Assembly (NCBI GenBank): GCA_015075185.1 | Contig: JABTUW010000002.1 | Location: forward strand, 744,001 to 808,000 | Source: Anaerolineales bacterium | Lineage (GTDB): Bacteria; Chloroflexota; Anaerolineae; 4572-78; J111 | Length of the DNA: 64,000 nt | Direction: 5' to 3' | Shown here: positions 1 to 7,973 of the stretch, in pieces | Layout of the letters: each line of letters starts with the position of its first letter | Numbering within the stretch: the first letter of the stretch is position 1 | Position numbers and translations under genes: made by a program | Notes under the pieces: model-generated | What the model was told of the DNA's origin: nothing | The model's database searches: none | What the model saw: the letters and a program-made list of their open reading frames with translations, nothing else

Positions 1-1
1 G

Positions 2-2320
2 CCTATCTCTTATACCAACATTATCAACGCGGTCGAAAAACAGTGGCCCGAAGGCGGTACAAATATTTCTCTTGGTCTGCGCGAGGGATTGGAAGAGTTA
101 GGCATTATGACGCCGGGCAACCCGACCCCCGTCAACAGCGGGATTTGCACGCCGAACTCCAATGATGGCAACGCCTGCGACCGGGGCAGCGCAGCCCGGC
201 GCGTTCTCATCCTGCTGACCGACGGCTCGCCCAATGAAAACACAAATAGTGCTTCACTCCCTGCTGCTGATAGGACTGCTTGTGCCCCCGGCAGTGGCCG
301 CCCCGATCTATGGGATGGCATTCTGGGGACTGAAGACCCCGATTTTGAATGTTCGATGTATTACGCCTTCCTGGCCGCTCAAAATAACGTCACCCTTTAC
401 ACCATTGGGATCGGCGGTGGAGTCAACTCAGATCTACTCTCGGCAATGGCCACCGGCACCGATCCACGCAGTGGCGGCGAACCGTTCACTCACTTTGTCG
501 GCAAGGGCGGGCAGTACTTCCCCGCCGCCAGACCCAGCGATCTGGAGGCTATTTTTGACACGATTGTCACGCCTTCGGCCAGTTGTCAGTTTAGCCCACC
601 CACCCTGACGCTCACCCAAACCGGCGCGCCCGATCCTGTTAAGGCCGGAGAAGTCTTAACTTATACCATCTCTGTCACCAGCAGCGGCACGGCTAACTCC
701 GCCGGGGTCATCATTACAGGCGTTCTGGATAGCAATGTTAGCTTTGCTTCGGCCAGCAACGGCGGCTTGCATCATGCCGGTGTAGTGACCTGGAACGTTG
801 GGGTGATGCTGCCGGGTCAGACCATTACCCGCACGGTGGCGGTCACGATCGGCAACGTTGTCAGCGGGACGGTCCTCAGCAATGCCGTGAGCACAACCTC
901 AAATGGTGGATTTAGCGCCAGCACTACGATCACCACCTCGGTCATAAGTGCTACGGGTGTGATAGGACCGCCCTGGGGACCGATCTGGGCGCTTAACTAT
1001 CGCGTGTTGCAGCTTGACACCCTACCCGTGCATCTCGAAAATCACCTTAGCCCAGCCGGTCCCTTTGACATTTACCTGAGCCAGGGAACACCCCAAACAA
1101 CTTTTAAGGTTTGTGCAAGTGTCAATACTAACCCGGCGACAAATAACGGCGATTTTGACTGCTTCATTTCCGGCGCGATTCCGCCTGGTTTTTATAGCCT
1201 TTACTCAACTCTGTCGGGCGACGAGAATCCATTGGATGTGGCCCCCCTACAGGTCGAAATCGCTGCGAGCAGCCCTCCACAAATTGTGATTGACAACGGT
1301 GCAGGCGGCAACATCGCGGCGGTCAATTCCTCCATTACCATTACCCTGGTTGCTCATCAAGTTCCGGATCAACCCTTTGATCTGTATTTTGTCAGTCCAA
1401 CAGACCCAACCGGGCTAAAACTTTTCACCGATGTCCTGGCGATTCCAGCCAGCCCGCTCACCTGGCAGCTACCCGGCAGCCTGCTCAACCCGAGCAATCC
1501 CTGCCCGGCTGGCGGACCTACGCCTTGCCTGATTCAATCACGCGATCAAAATGATCAGGTTTACGCCTCGGGAGAATTTTATCTTAACTCCCCCGAAATC
1601 GTCCTGGCCGGCGGTGTTACCATGTATGCCCCAGGCGAATTCATGTATATGGCTCTGCGGGGCCACACTCCCGGCCTGGCCTACGATCTCAAGTTCAGTG
1701 ACGAGCTTTCCAACACCGTCTGGCTGGGCCGCACCGGAATCACTAATGCCAATGGTGATACACCCAGCCCCATCGCCTGGACGATTCCGATTACCTGGCC
1801 CGATGGCGTCTATACCATTACCTCTCATCCTGTTGTTGGAGGTACTCCCCGAGATCCGGCTTCGATGACCAGCGCCAACCAGATTGGCAGTTTGAGCAAT
1901 ATCCAAATCAATACTCCTACAGCCTCAGCCAATCTCCAGATAACTGCGCCCGATCAGGTGCAGCCCGGCGGAGCCTTCACCTATACTATTACCGTCGCCA
2001 ATACCGGCTCTGCTGCTGCCACCGGTGTAGTGGTCAGCGATATTTTGGATGGCAGGGTCGGCTTTGTGGCGGCCAGCGATAACGGCCAGCATCAAAACGG
2101 CATCGTCACCTGGAACGTGGGCGGGCTGCCCGCCGGTCAAACCATCACCCGGACTCTGGCGGTGACGGTTGGCAATTTCGTCAGCGGGACTCTCCTCAGC
2201 AACACCGTCTGGGTTACTTCCACCGAGGGCATCAGCGCCAGCCAGATCATCACCACGGCAGTTTTCAAGCCGGCAACCCCACCTGGGTCCACTTATTTGC
2301 CGGTCATTCTGAAACCGTAA
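2..2320 (+). CDS. Secreted vWA-domain / DUF11-repeat surface protein (5' truncated)
   Basis: The reading frame is open from base 2, so the N-terminus lies outside the window. The visible part begins inside a von Willebrand A domain: GGTNISLGL supplies a MIDAS-type Thr, LILLTDGSPN the MIDAS-type Asp, and YTIGIGGG a core strand. A DUF11-type repeat follows, with the pattern TYTISV..SSG and a TWNVG..PGQTITR stretch. After a middle region of about 300 residues comes a second DUF11 copy (TYTITVANTGSAAATGVVVSD) with the same TWNVG..AGQTITRT core. The protein ends STYLPVILKP, a tail I recognise from exported Chloroflexota proteins. The family suggests an extracellular adhesion or structural role with metal-dependent ligand binding. 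The missing 5' end prevents checking for a signal peptide. The gene is followed by a strong hairpin. Confidence 0.85.
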   Translation, partial: PISYTNIINAVEKQWPEGGTNISLGLREGLEELGIMTPGNPTPVNSGICTPNSNDGNACDRGSAARRVLILLTDGSPNENTNSASLPAADRTACAPGSGRPDLWDGILGTEDPDFECSMYYAFLAAQNNVTLYTIGIGGGVNSDLLSAMATGTDPRSGGEPFTHFVGKGGQYFPAARPSDLEAIFDTIVTPSASCQFSPPTLTLTQTGAPDPVKAGEVLTYTISVTSSGTANSAGVIITGVLDSNVSFASASNGGLHHAGVVTWNVGVMLPGQTITRTVAVTIGNVVSGTVLSNAVSTTSNGGFSASTTITTSVISATGVIGPPWGPIWALNYRVLQLDTLPVHLENHLSPAGPFDIYLSQGTPQTTFKVCASVNTNPATNNGDFDCFISGAIPPGFYSLYSTLSGDENPLDVAPLQVEIAASSPPQIVIDNGAGGNIAAVNSSITITLVAHQVPDQPFDLYFVSPTDPTGLKLFTDVLAIPASPLTWQLPGSLLNPSNPCPAGGPTPCLIQSRDQNDQVYASGEFYLNSPEIVLAGGVTMYAPGEFMYMALRGHTPGLAYDLKFSDELSNTVWLGRTGITNANGDTPSPIAWTIPITWPDGVYTITSHPVVGGTPRDPASMTSANQIGSLSNIQINTPTASANLQITAPDQVQPGGAFTYTITVANTGSAAATGVVVSDILDGRVGFVAASDNGQHQNGIVTWNVGGLPAGQTITRTLAVTVGNFVSGTLLSNTVWVTSTEGISASQIITTAVFKPATPPGSTYLPVILKP

Positions 2321-2369
2321 AACGCGTCGCACTGGGCCATCAGCAAAATTCCGGCAATAAATTTCAGGC

Positions 2370-2402
2370 AGACCGCAGAGGTCTTTGAGACCTCTGCGGT
2401 CT
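2370..2402 (+). terminator. 15-bp perfect hairpin after the vWA gene
   Basis: Arms 2370-2384 and 2388-2402 are perfectly complementary around a 3-nt loop (ttg). The hairpin begins 50 bases after the vWA stop codon. No clean T-run follows, so it could be a factor-assisted terminator, an mRNA-stabilising hairpin or a REP-like palindrome. Confidence 0.6.
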
Positions 2403-2440
2403 CATTCCTAAAATTGGGGCATCCTCAGCGGCCCTTTGTA

Positions 2441-2468
2441 TTGCCCCCCCGCAAAATCCGGTTATAAT
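2441..2468 (+). promoter_or_regulatory. Candidate sigma70-type promoter for hemE
   Basis: TTGCCC (2441-2446), a 16-nt spacer and a perfect TATAAT (2463-2468). This would give a leader of about 150 nt before the hemE ATG at 2624. Confidence 0.5.
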
Positions 2469-2572
2469 ACCTCCCGTCTGATACCCAGCCAGCCAAGCTG
2501 CATGCAAACCAAAACAGTCCCCAGATAGACATAGATTTTAACAGATAGTTTTTAACATCTGAGTCCATCTGT

Positions 2573-2602
2573 GTGCATCTGTGGACCGTGCATCTGTGGA
2601 CC
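2573..2602 (+). repeat. 15-bp tandem duplication in the hemE leader
   Basis: The unit gtgcatctgtggacc occurs twice back to back (2573-2587, 2588-2602). The duplication keeps the reading frame open in front of hemE and creates a spurious upstream GTG start. The flanking bases (ccatctgtgtgcatctgtgg) look like a widespread dispersed repeat rather than coding sequence. Confidence 0.7.
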
Positions 2603-2623
2603 CAAATCACCGAAAGGACTCTC

Positions 2624-3664
2624 ATGCCCCCAGCCGACCGTTTTCTCCGCGCCTGCCGCCGCGAGGCGGTGGATGCGACGCCTATCTGGCTCATGCGCCA
2701 GGCGGGCCGTTACATGGCCGAATACCGCGCCCTGCGCGAGCGCTACTCCATTTTGGAACTGATCCAAGACCCGGCCCTGGCCGCCGAAGTCACCTTGCAG
2801 CCGATCAAGGCCTTTAATCTCGACGCCGCCATCATCTTTGCCGACATCCTGCCGCCGCTGCAAGGTATGGGTCTGAGCCTGGAATTTGTCAAGGGTGACG
2901 GCCCGGTCATCGGCAATCCCCTCCGCACTGCCGCTGATGTCGAGGCGCTGCTGGTCCGCCCGCCGGAAGAAACGCTCGATTTCACCCTGCAAGCCATCCG
3001 GCTGGTCAGGGCCGAACTGGACGGCAAAGTGCCGCTGATTGGCTTTTCCGGCGCGCCCTTTACCCTGGCCAGCTACGCGATCGAAGGCGGCTCCTCCCGC
3101 AACTACATCCTGGCCAAAAGCATGATGTACCGCCAGCCCCAGGTCTGGCACAATTTAATGGCCAAGCTGGCCGAGGTCGTCGGCGCGTATCTGCGGGCGC
3201 AGGCCGCTGCTGGGGCGCAGGCGCTGCAACTGTTCGATAGCTGGGTCGGCGCACTCAGCCCGGCTGATTATGAGCGCTACGTGCTGCCCTACTCCCGGCG
3301 GGCCATCGAAATCGCCAAAAGCGACAGCGCCGTGCCGCTGATCCACTTCGGCACCGGCACTGCGGGTATGCTGCCCCTGCTCAAAGAGGCCGGGGGCGAT
3401 GTCATCGGCGTGGATTGGCGGATTGATTTAGCGGCGGCCTGGCAGCAGTTGGGAGATGATGTGGCCGTGCAGGGCAATCTCGACCCGGTAGTCCTGTTTG
3501 CCCCCAGCCCGGAAATCAAAAAGCAGGCCGCCCGGATTCTGGACAGCGTCAAAGGCAGGCCGGGCCACATTTTTAACCTGGGTCACGGCATTTTGCAGCA
3601 CACGCCGGTAGAGCACGTGGCGGTGTTGGTAGATTTTGTGCATGAATATACGTTGAAAGGATGA
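2624..3664 (+). CDS. hemE: Uroporphyrinogen decarboxylase
   Basis: Converts uroporphyrinogen III to coproporphyrinogen III by removing four carboxylates, in the cytoplasm. The product is 346 residues, normal for HemE. The signature IWLMRQAGRYMAEYR lies near residue 25. It is followed by GFSGAPFTLASYAIEGGSS (substrate-pocket loop), FDSWVG, HFGTGTAGML, GVDWRIDL, VQGNLDP and the C-terminal FNLGHGILQHTP. I chose the ATG at 2624 because GAAAGGA sits 5-6 nt upstream and the family's N-terminus (PPADRF) starts there; the longer GTG frame from 2573 reads through a tandem duplication. hemH follows 60 bp downstream on the same strand, so the two are probably co-transcribed. Confidence 0.97.
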   Translation: MPPADRFLRACRREAVDATPIWLMRQAGRYMAEYRALRERYSILELIQDPALAAEVTLQPIKAFNLDAAIIFADILPPLQGMGLSLEFVKGDGPVIGNPLRTAADVEALLVRPPEETLDFTLQAIRLVRAELDGKVPLIGFSGAPFTLASYAIEGGSSRNYILAKSMMYRQPQVWHNLMAKLAEVVGAYLRAQAAAGAQALQLFDSWVGALSPADYERYVLPYSRRAIEIAKSDSAVPLIHFGTGTAGMLPLLKEAGGDVIGVDWRIDLAAAWQQLGDDVAVQGNLDPVVLFAPSPEIKKQAARILDSVKGRPGHIFNLGHGILQHTPVEHVAVLVDFVHEYTLKG

Positions 3665-3705
3665 AGGATGAGGGATGAAGGCGGAAATTTTCATCCTTCA
3701 TCCTT
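3657..3705 (+). repeat. Inverted repeat spanning the hemE stop codon
   Basis: Arms 3657-3671 and 3691-3705 (aaggatgaaggatga and its complement) are perfect over 15 bp with a 19-nt spacer. The left arm contains the hemE stop codon. It could form an intercistronic hairpin that sets the hemE:hemH expression ratio. It is built from a simple gatgaag repeat, so it may also be a slipped duplication. Confidence 0.6.
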
Positions 3706-3724
3706 CGTTCAAAGGAGATTTGGA

Positions 3725-4636
3725 ATGACCAAGAAAGCCGTTCTCATCATGGCCTACGGCACGCCGAGTTCCGTAGAGCGGATGCAGTGTTACTTATCCG
3801 ACATTCGCGGCGGCCGGCCCATGTCCGATGAGTTTGTGGCCGAGTTTCGTCACCGCTACGAGCTGATTGGCGGCTCGCCGCTGACGGGGCTGACCTACGA
3901 TCAAGCCAAGAAAACCAGCGACGTGTTGCGCCAGCGGGGCTACGATTGGCCGGTCTACGTCGGCATGCGCCACTGGTCGCCCTGGATCAAGGATGCTATC
4001 GGCCAGATGTACCTGCACGGCATCGAGGAAGCCGTCGGCATTGTCATGGCCCCGCACTACTCCTCGATGAGCATTGGCCGCTACTGGACTAAAATTGAGG
4101 AAGCCCAGCAGATGCACGGCACGGCGATCAAGTTCAGCTTTGTTAATTCGTGGTACCGCCAGCCGAAGTTTCTCCAGGCGGTCGAAAATCACGTCCGGGC
4201 CGGCTATCAAAAATTTGCGCCGGAGGTGCGGGATAAAGTCAAGCTGGTTTTCAGCGCCCACAGCCTGCCGGCCCGGCTGCTCAAAATGGGCGACCCCTAT
4301 GACGACGAACTGAAGACCAACGCCCAGATCATCGCCGAGCGGCTGGGCAACGTGGATTGGATGTTCTCTTACCAAAGCGCCGCCCACACTGGCGAACCCT
4401 GGCTCGGCCCGCAAATCGAGGATGTAGTGATGGATTTGGCTAAGGAAGGCTACAAACACGTGCTGGTCGCGCCCATCGGCTTTGTCTGCGACCACGTCGA
4501 GATCCTGTACGATATTGACATCGAGGCCCGCCAGATTGCCCAGGAACACGGCATGCAGTTGGAACGAATCGAGTCGATGAACAGCGACCCGCTCTTCATC
4601 GAAGCCATTGCCGATGCAGTGGTTGCGGTGGCTTAA
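3725..4636 (+). CDS. hemH: Ferrochelatase
   Basis: Inserts Fe(II) into protoporphyrin IX or, in the coproporphyrin-dependent branch, into coproporphyrin III. The product is 303 residues. Family landmarks are the N-terminal AVLIMAYGTPSS, SDIRGGRP, RYELIGGSPL, the active-site histidine in VFSAHSLPARLL, and the C-terminal FVCDHVEILYDIDIEA with the conserved glutamate. The ATG at 3725 is preceded by AAAGGAG with a 7-nt gap; the longer frame starting at 3668 runs through the intercistronic repeat and is rejected. It sits behind hemE and ahead of the hemG-type oxidase at 7974, an order resembling hemE-hemH-hemY of monoderm bacteria. That order favours, but does not prove, the coproporphyrin branch. 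Confidence 0.95.
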   Translation: MTKKAVLIMAYGTPSSVERMQCYLSDIRGGRPMSDEFVAEFRHRYELIGGSPLTGLTYDQAKKTSDVLRQRGYDWPVYVGMRHWSPWIKDAIGQMYLHGIEEAVGIVMAPHYSSMSIGRYWTKIEEAQQMHGTAIKFSFVNSWYRQPKFLQAVENHVRAGYQKFAPEVRDKVKLVFSAHSLPARLLKMGDPYDDELKTNAQIIAERLGNVDWMFSYQSAAHTGEPWLGPQIEDVVMDLAKEGYKHVLVAPIGFVCDHVEILYDIDIEARQIAQEHGMQLERIESMNSDPLFIEAIADAVVAVA

Positions 4637-4659
4637 ATTTTCTCAGCAAGGGTGAATCC

Positions 4660-5640
4660 GTGAATCGAGTTGACTATCTGGCCGGGGTTAGCCCTAAATC
4701 GGCGGCGAAACATCGCCTGATCACCCTCAGGTTGATCGGCGAAACGTGGCTGCTCTTTGCCGGCTTGGCGATGCTGGCCAACTACCTGGGGCCGAGGGCT
4801 GCCGAATCGTGGAGCTTGCTCGGCGGGTACGGGCTGATCTTACTGGGACAAGGGCTGCTGCTGCAACGGATTTACATTGTGGCCCACGAAGCGGCCCACA
4901 AAAAAATTGTCCCTTACCATTTGCGACTGAATGATACCCTCGGTCAAGCCGTCCTGCTGCCGATTCTGGTGCCGCTCCAGATTTATCGCAAGATTCATTC
5001 CTTTCACCATGGATTCAATCGCAAAGACCATCATACCTCAGCCCTGGATGTGTTTGTGTCGCCCTGGCCGGTGACGCCCTTCATCCGAGGGGTTTGTTAC
5101 CTGTTATGGTTTCTGGGCGTGTTTGCCGGCGGCTGGTTTTTGCACTCGCTGGCCTCCATCGTCATCTTCCTCTGCCTGCCGACCGGCCAGGCCCAAAAAA
5201 TTTCCCCCGCTTTTAAGAACTGGCAGCCGTGCGACCGGTTGATTGCCTGGGGCCAATTTCTGGCCGGGCTGGCTTTTCACGCCATGATCGCCTGGCTGTT
5301 CGGCTGGCCGGGCTGGTTGTTTACCCTGGGCCTGCCGCTGCTCTCGTTTGCCTGGGTCTGGTCGCTGCTGGTCTACATCTTTCACTACCAGACCACCATT
5401 GGGGCGCAGGTGCGTTTCAATGTGCGGGCCATCGAGGGCAATCGTTTCTTCACCTGGCTGCTGATGAACTTCAACGAACACGCGACCCATCACATGTATC
5501 CCAACATTCCCTGGTACGAACTGCCGCTCAAGCGGCAAGATCTGCCCCGGCCTTTTGATAAACATAACCAGGACGTCCATTCAATCTGGCAGGCCATCTG
5601 GAACCAGCTTGGAGGTCCCAACCGTGGTTTATGCGGGTGA
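4660..5640 (+). CDS. Membrane fatty-acid desaturase family protein
   Basis: A 326-residue integral-membrane di-iron enzyme. All three histidine boxes are visible: HEAAH (residue 75 region), HSFHH followed by GFNRKDHH, and the C-terminal NEHATHH. Hydrophobic segments lie between the first and second boxes and around residues 140-240. The family desaturates or hydroxylates acyl chains or carotenoids using O2 and ferredoxin or cytochrome electrons; the substrate cannot be read from sequence. The start is a GTG at 4660, 23 bases after the hemH stop, with AAGGG about 9 nt upstream. The 3' end overlaps the longest possible form of the next frame, suggesting one transcript with hemEH. A link to haem synthesis is only positional. 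Confidence 0.88.
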   Translation: MNRVDYLAGVSPKSAAKHRLITLRLIGETWLLFAGLAMLANYLGPRAAESWSLLGGYGLILLGQGLLLQRIYIVAHEAAHKKIVPYHLRLNDTLGQAVLLPILVPLQIYRKIHSFHHGFNRKDHHTSALDVFVSPWPVTPFIRGVCYLLWFLGVFAGGWFLHSLASIVIFLCLPTGQAQKISPAFKNWQPCDRLIAWGQFLAGLAFHAMIAWLFGWPGWLFTLGLPLLSFAWVWSLLVYIFHYQTTIGAQVRFNVRAIEGNRFFTWLLMNFNEHATHHMYPNIPWYELPLKRQDLPRPFDKHNQDVHSIWQAIWNQLGGPNRGLCG

Positions 5641-5690
5641 CGACAACCCGACGCCGCACCTCTTTGTTCATTGGGAGGATTGACCGGCGG

Positions 5691-6347
5691 ATGGGGATCA
5701 AGTTGAGACCGGCGCAACTGGCCGATGCGCCAGCCCTGGTGGAAATTAAGCGCCACCTGCGCATGCCGCCCGAGGCCGGCCAGACACAGCAAGGGGGATT
5801 TTTGCTGGGGACAACCCAGGAACAGTACGAGCGCTTCATCGTTCACGACGAAGTCTGGGTGGCTGAAGAGGACTCGACCCGGCAGGTAGTCGGCTTTTCC
5901 ATTGTGCTCAGCCATGAGTCTATTCTCGGCAGCCAGTTGTGGCACAAAGCGGCCCAGGCCCAATGGGCCGACTCATTTCTGCGCCACGTGAGTCAGCGTC
6001 GGCTGGCCTATTATGAACAGCTTGCTTTTTTGCCCTCCGCTGCCTACCGGGTCTATGCCAAATACCTGGCCCTGACCAGCGTGCAGCGCGCTTTTGCAGC
6101 GCATACCAGCTTACTGACCACCATCATTCGCGAGCCTATCCACAATCGAGCGGCACTGCCTTTCCTCCGCGTGGCCGGGTTTGAGCGAGTCGGCTGCATA
6201 GACGAAATTTACCCGGAGTATGGCCCTGTATCTTCGGACATTTACCATCTTGATCGCGCTGTCTTTGAAACCAACACCAGAGAAGGTTTCCTGGGAGTTT
6301 TTATAAAGCAGGCATGTAGCAGAGGCTATCATTTGCAGGAGAATTAG
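5691..6347 (+). CDS. GNAT-fold acetyltransferase-like protein
   Basis: A 218-residue protein whose N-terminus (KLRPAQLADAPALVEIK) has the typical first strand and helix of a GNAT N-acetyltransferase. VWVAEEDSTRQVVGFSIV matches the central strands and NRAALPFLRVAGFERVG the C-terminal helix-strand. The canonical acetyl-CoA Q/RxxGxG/A loop is not obvious, so the fold is better supported than the activity. I chose the ATG at 5691 because the homologous part begins there and GGGAGG lies 12 nt upstream. The frame also opens at 5631 inside the desaturase gene. Probably part of the hem-region transcript. Substrate unknown. Confidence 0.65.
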   Translation: MGIKLRPAQLADAPALVEIKRHLRMPPEAGQTQQGGFLLGTTQEQYERFIVHDEVWVAEEDSTRQVVGFSIVLSHESILGSQLWHKAAQAQWADSFLRHVSQRRLAYYEQLAFLPSAAYRVYAKYLALTSVQRAFAAHTSLLTTIIREPIHNRAALPFLRVAGFERVGCIDEIYPEYGPVSSDIYHLDRAVFETNTREGFLGVFIKQACSRGYHLQEN

Positions 6348-6356
6348 CTTAAGTCA

Positions 6357-6400
6357 CTCCCTTTGGGAGGGATTTAGGGAGGGCTTTTCCACCCACCGCG
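6357..6400. repeat. Dispersed 44-bp repeat, copy 1
   Basis: Bases 6357-6400 are the exact reverse complement of 28092-28135 (44 of 44). The element contains a small internal palindrome (ctcccaaagggag type) and lies between the GNAT-like and DUF3291 genes. It is non-coding in both places. Confidence 0.9.
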
Positions 6401-6459
6401 AAAGTTTTATCATTTATGACAGCCTGTTTCCCAGTCTTAAATGACGGAAGGAGATTAGC

Positions 6460-6966
6460 ATGGCATCTACTCAATATCATTTGGCCCAGGTCAATATTGG
6501 CCGGATAGTCGCTCCGCTGGATGACCCGCTACTGGCCGGGTTTGTGGCCCGGCTGGACGAGATTAACGCCCTGGCAGACCACAGCCCTGGCTTTGTCTGG
6601 CGGCTGCAAACGGAAGCGGGCAATGCGACTGATTTACGACCTTATGAGGATGAGCGCATTTTGGTCAATATGTCGGTCTGGGAGTCATTGGAACACCTCA
6701 AAACCTACGTTTACAAGAGCGCGCATGTCCAGGTGATGCGCCAGCGGCGGCAGTGGTTTGAGAAGTTTGAGGGCATGTACATGGCCCTGTGGTGGGTCAA
6801 GGCCGGCCACCTCCCGACGGTACAGGAGGCCAAGCAGCGGCTGGAATACCTGGCCGAACACGGCGAAAGCCCTTATGTTTTCACCTTTAGCAAGCCGTTC
6901 CCCCCACCCCACGGGTCGCTCGACAATTTTAGCGTGACAAGTTTTGAGCCTTGTCCCGCAGCTTGA
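6460..6966 (+). CDS. DUF3291 domain protein
   Basis: 168 residues with the DUF3291 pattern: AQVNIGRI at the N-terminus, ALADHSPGFVWRLQTE, a central VNMSVWESLEHLKTYVYKSAHVQ and the late ALWWVKAGHLPTVQEAKQRL. DUF3291 belongs to the dimeric alpha/beta-barrel group, whose members include haem-binding and monooxygenase proteins; its own reaction is not established. The ATG at 6460 is preceded by GGAAGGAG. It is followed 13 nt later by the DinB-like gene. Its position between hemH and the hemG-type oxidase is suggestive of a porphyrin-related role but is not evidence of one. Confidence 0.85.
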   Translation: MASTQYHLAQVNIGRIVAPLDDPLLAGFVARLDEINALADHSPGFVWRLQTEAGNATDLRPYEDERILVNMSVWESLEHLKTYVYKSAHVQVMRQRRQWFEKFEGMYMALWWVKAGHLPTVQEAKQRLEYLAEHGESPYVFTFSKPFPPPHGSLDNFSVTSFEPCPAA

Positions 6967-6979
6967 AAGGTGTTTTGAA

Positions 6980-7441
6980 GTGAGCCAGACTGTTAATCTA
7001 GTTGACCGGCTGGCCCGCATCCCGGAGCGAATTTCGCAGGCTGTCGCCGGCTGGTCCGAAGTAGAACTGCATACTCCGTTGGCCCAGGCTGAGTGGTCAG
7101 CCGCTGCCATCTTTGCCCACCTGCGCGCCTCTGATGATATTATCACCCCACGGGTGTACGCACTGCTGGTCCGAGATAATCCACCCCTGGCTGCCTACGA
7201 CGACCGGCGCTGGGCCGAGGTGGCCGGGTATGAACAGGCGGATTTCCACGCTTCACTGGCCGTCTTCAGTCTGCGCCGGGCCGAATTGGTCGCCCTGCTG
7301 CGCCGCCTGGCCCCGGCTGACTGGCAGCGCAGCGGCCGTCACGAAGCGCACGGGCCTATCTCCATCCTGCAAATCGTCACGCATCTGGTTGAGCACGAAG
7401 AGGAACATTGCGCTCAACTCGAACAGTTAAAGGCGAATTAA
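6980..7441 (+). CDS. DinB-superfamily (YfiT-type) protein
   Basis: 153 residues forming a predicted four-helix bundle. The N-terminus (VDRLARIPERISQAVAGW) and AEWSAAAIFAHLRASDD match the DinB_2 first and second helices, with the metal-ligand-type His in AHLRAS. The C-terminal ILQIVTHLVEHEEEHCAQLE carries the paired His residues of the family's metal site. Family members act as thiol-S-transferases or stress proteins; the substrate is unknown. I chose GTG 6980 because GAAAGG lies 9 nt upstream and the start falls just past the DUF3291 stop. A longer TTG frame from 6944 overlaps that gene. Likely co-transcribed with it. Confidence 0.8.
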   Translation: MSQTVNLVDRLARIPERISQAVAGWSEVELHTPLAQAEWSAAAIFAHLRASDDIITPRVYALLVRDNPPLAAYDDRRWAEVAGYEQADFHASLAVFSLRRAELVALLRRLAPADWQRSGRHEAHGPISILQIVTHLVEHEEEHCAQLEQLKAN

Positions 7442-7546
7442 GCCAGTTTTGCCAGCGGCGGCCTAATAGGGCATAATATCGGATTGTCAATACGGTAGAA
7501 ATGGACTATCGGATTTGTCTGTGAATAGGCAAGGGGAAGGAAACAA

Positions 7547-7972
7547 ATGAGCTGGTTGCCCTATGCAGCGATCACCGCTGTGACCCTGGCGGCGGCTGAT
7601 GCTTTGGTCAAATTAGCTTCCGGGAAACTCTCTAACAGCGTGGCTATGCTGCTCTACGGAAGCTGCACCTTTTTGATTGGCCTGAGTTGGGTCCTGTGGC
7701 AGCGCACTCAAGGCGTGCCCCAATACGCCCAACCCGCTGGTATCCTGGCTGCCCTGGGCGTGGGGATTGTTTTTAGCTTTGTTACCCTGGGTCTGTATGC
7801 CACGTTTGGGGCCGGCGCGCCCATTTCGCTGGCCTCGCCGGCCATCCGGTTGGGCGGGTTAGTGCTCGTTAGTTTGGTCGGCCTGACTCTTTGGCACGAA
7901 CCGCTGACCTGGCGCTACGTTACCGGGATGCTGCTGGCCTGCGGCGGGATTTATTTGATCATTACCAGGTAG
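7547..7972 (+). CDS. Half-size EamA/DMT-type membrane transporter
   Basis: 141 residues with four hydrophobic segments (about 5-20, 33-52, 64-85 and 93-140 with a break). The closing TWRYVTGMLLACGGIYLI is the usual end of an EamA half. Full-length EamA proteins have ten helices in two repeats, so this is a single-repeat form that would have to dimerise, as small multidrug-resistance proteins do. The start ATG has AAGGGGAAGG upstream. The stop codon is one base from the ATG of the oxidase gene at 7974, so translation is probably coupled. Substrate unknown. Confidence 0.75.
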   Translation: MSWLPYAAITAVTLAAADALVKLASGKLSNSVAMLLYGSCTFLIGLSWVLWQRTQGVPQYAQPAGILAALGVGIVFSFVTLGLYATFGAGAPISLASPAIRLGGLVLVSLVGLTLWHEPLTWRYVTGMLLACGGIYLIITR

Positions 7973-7973
7973 T

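Noticed and set aside
2573..2623. GTG 2573 as the hemE start
   Set aside because: It would translate a 15-bp tandem duplication not found in HemE proteins; ATG 2624 has the ribosome site and the family N-terminus.
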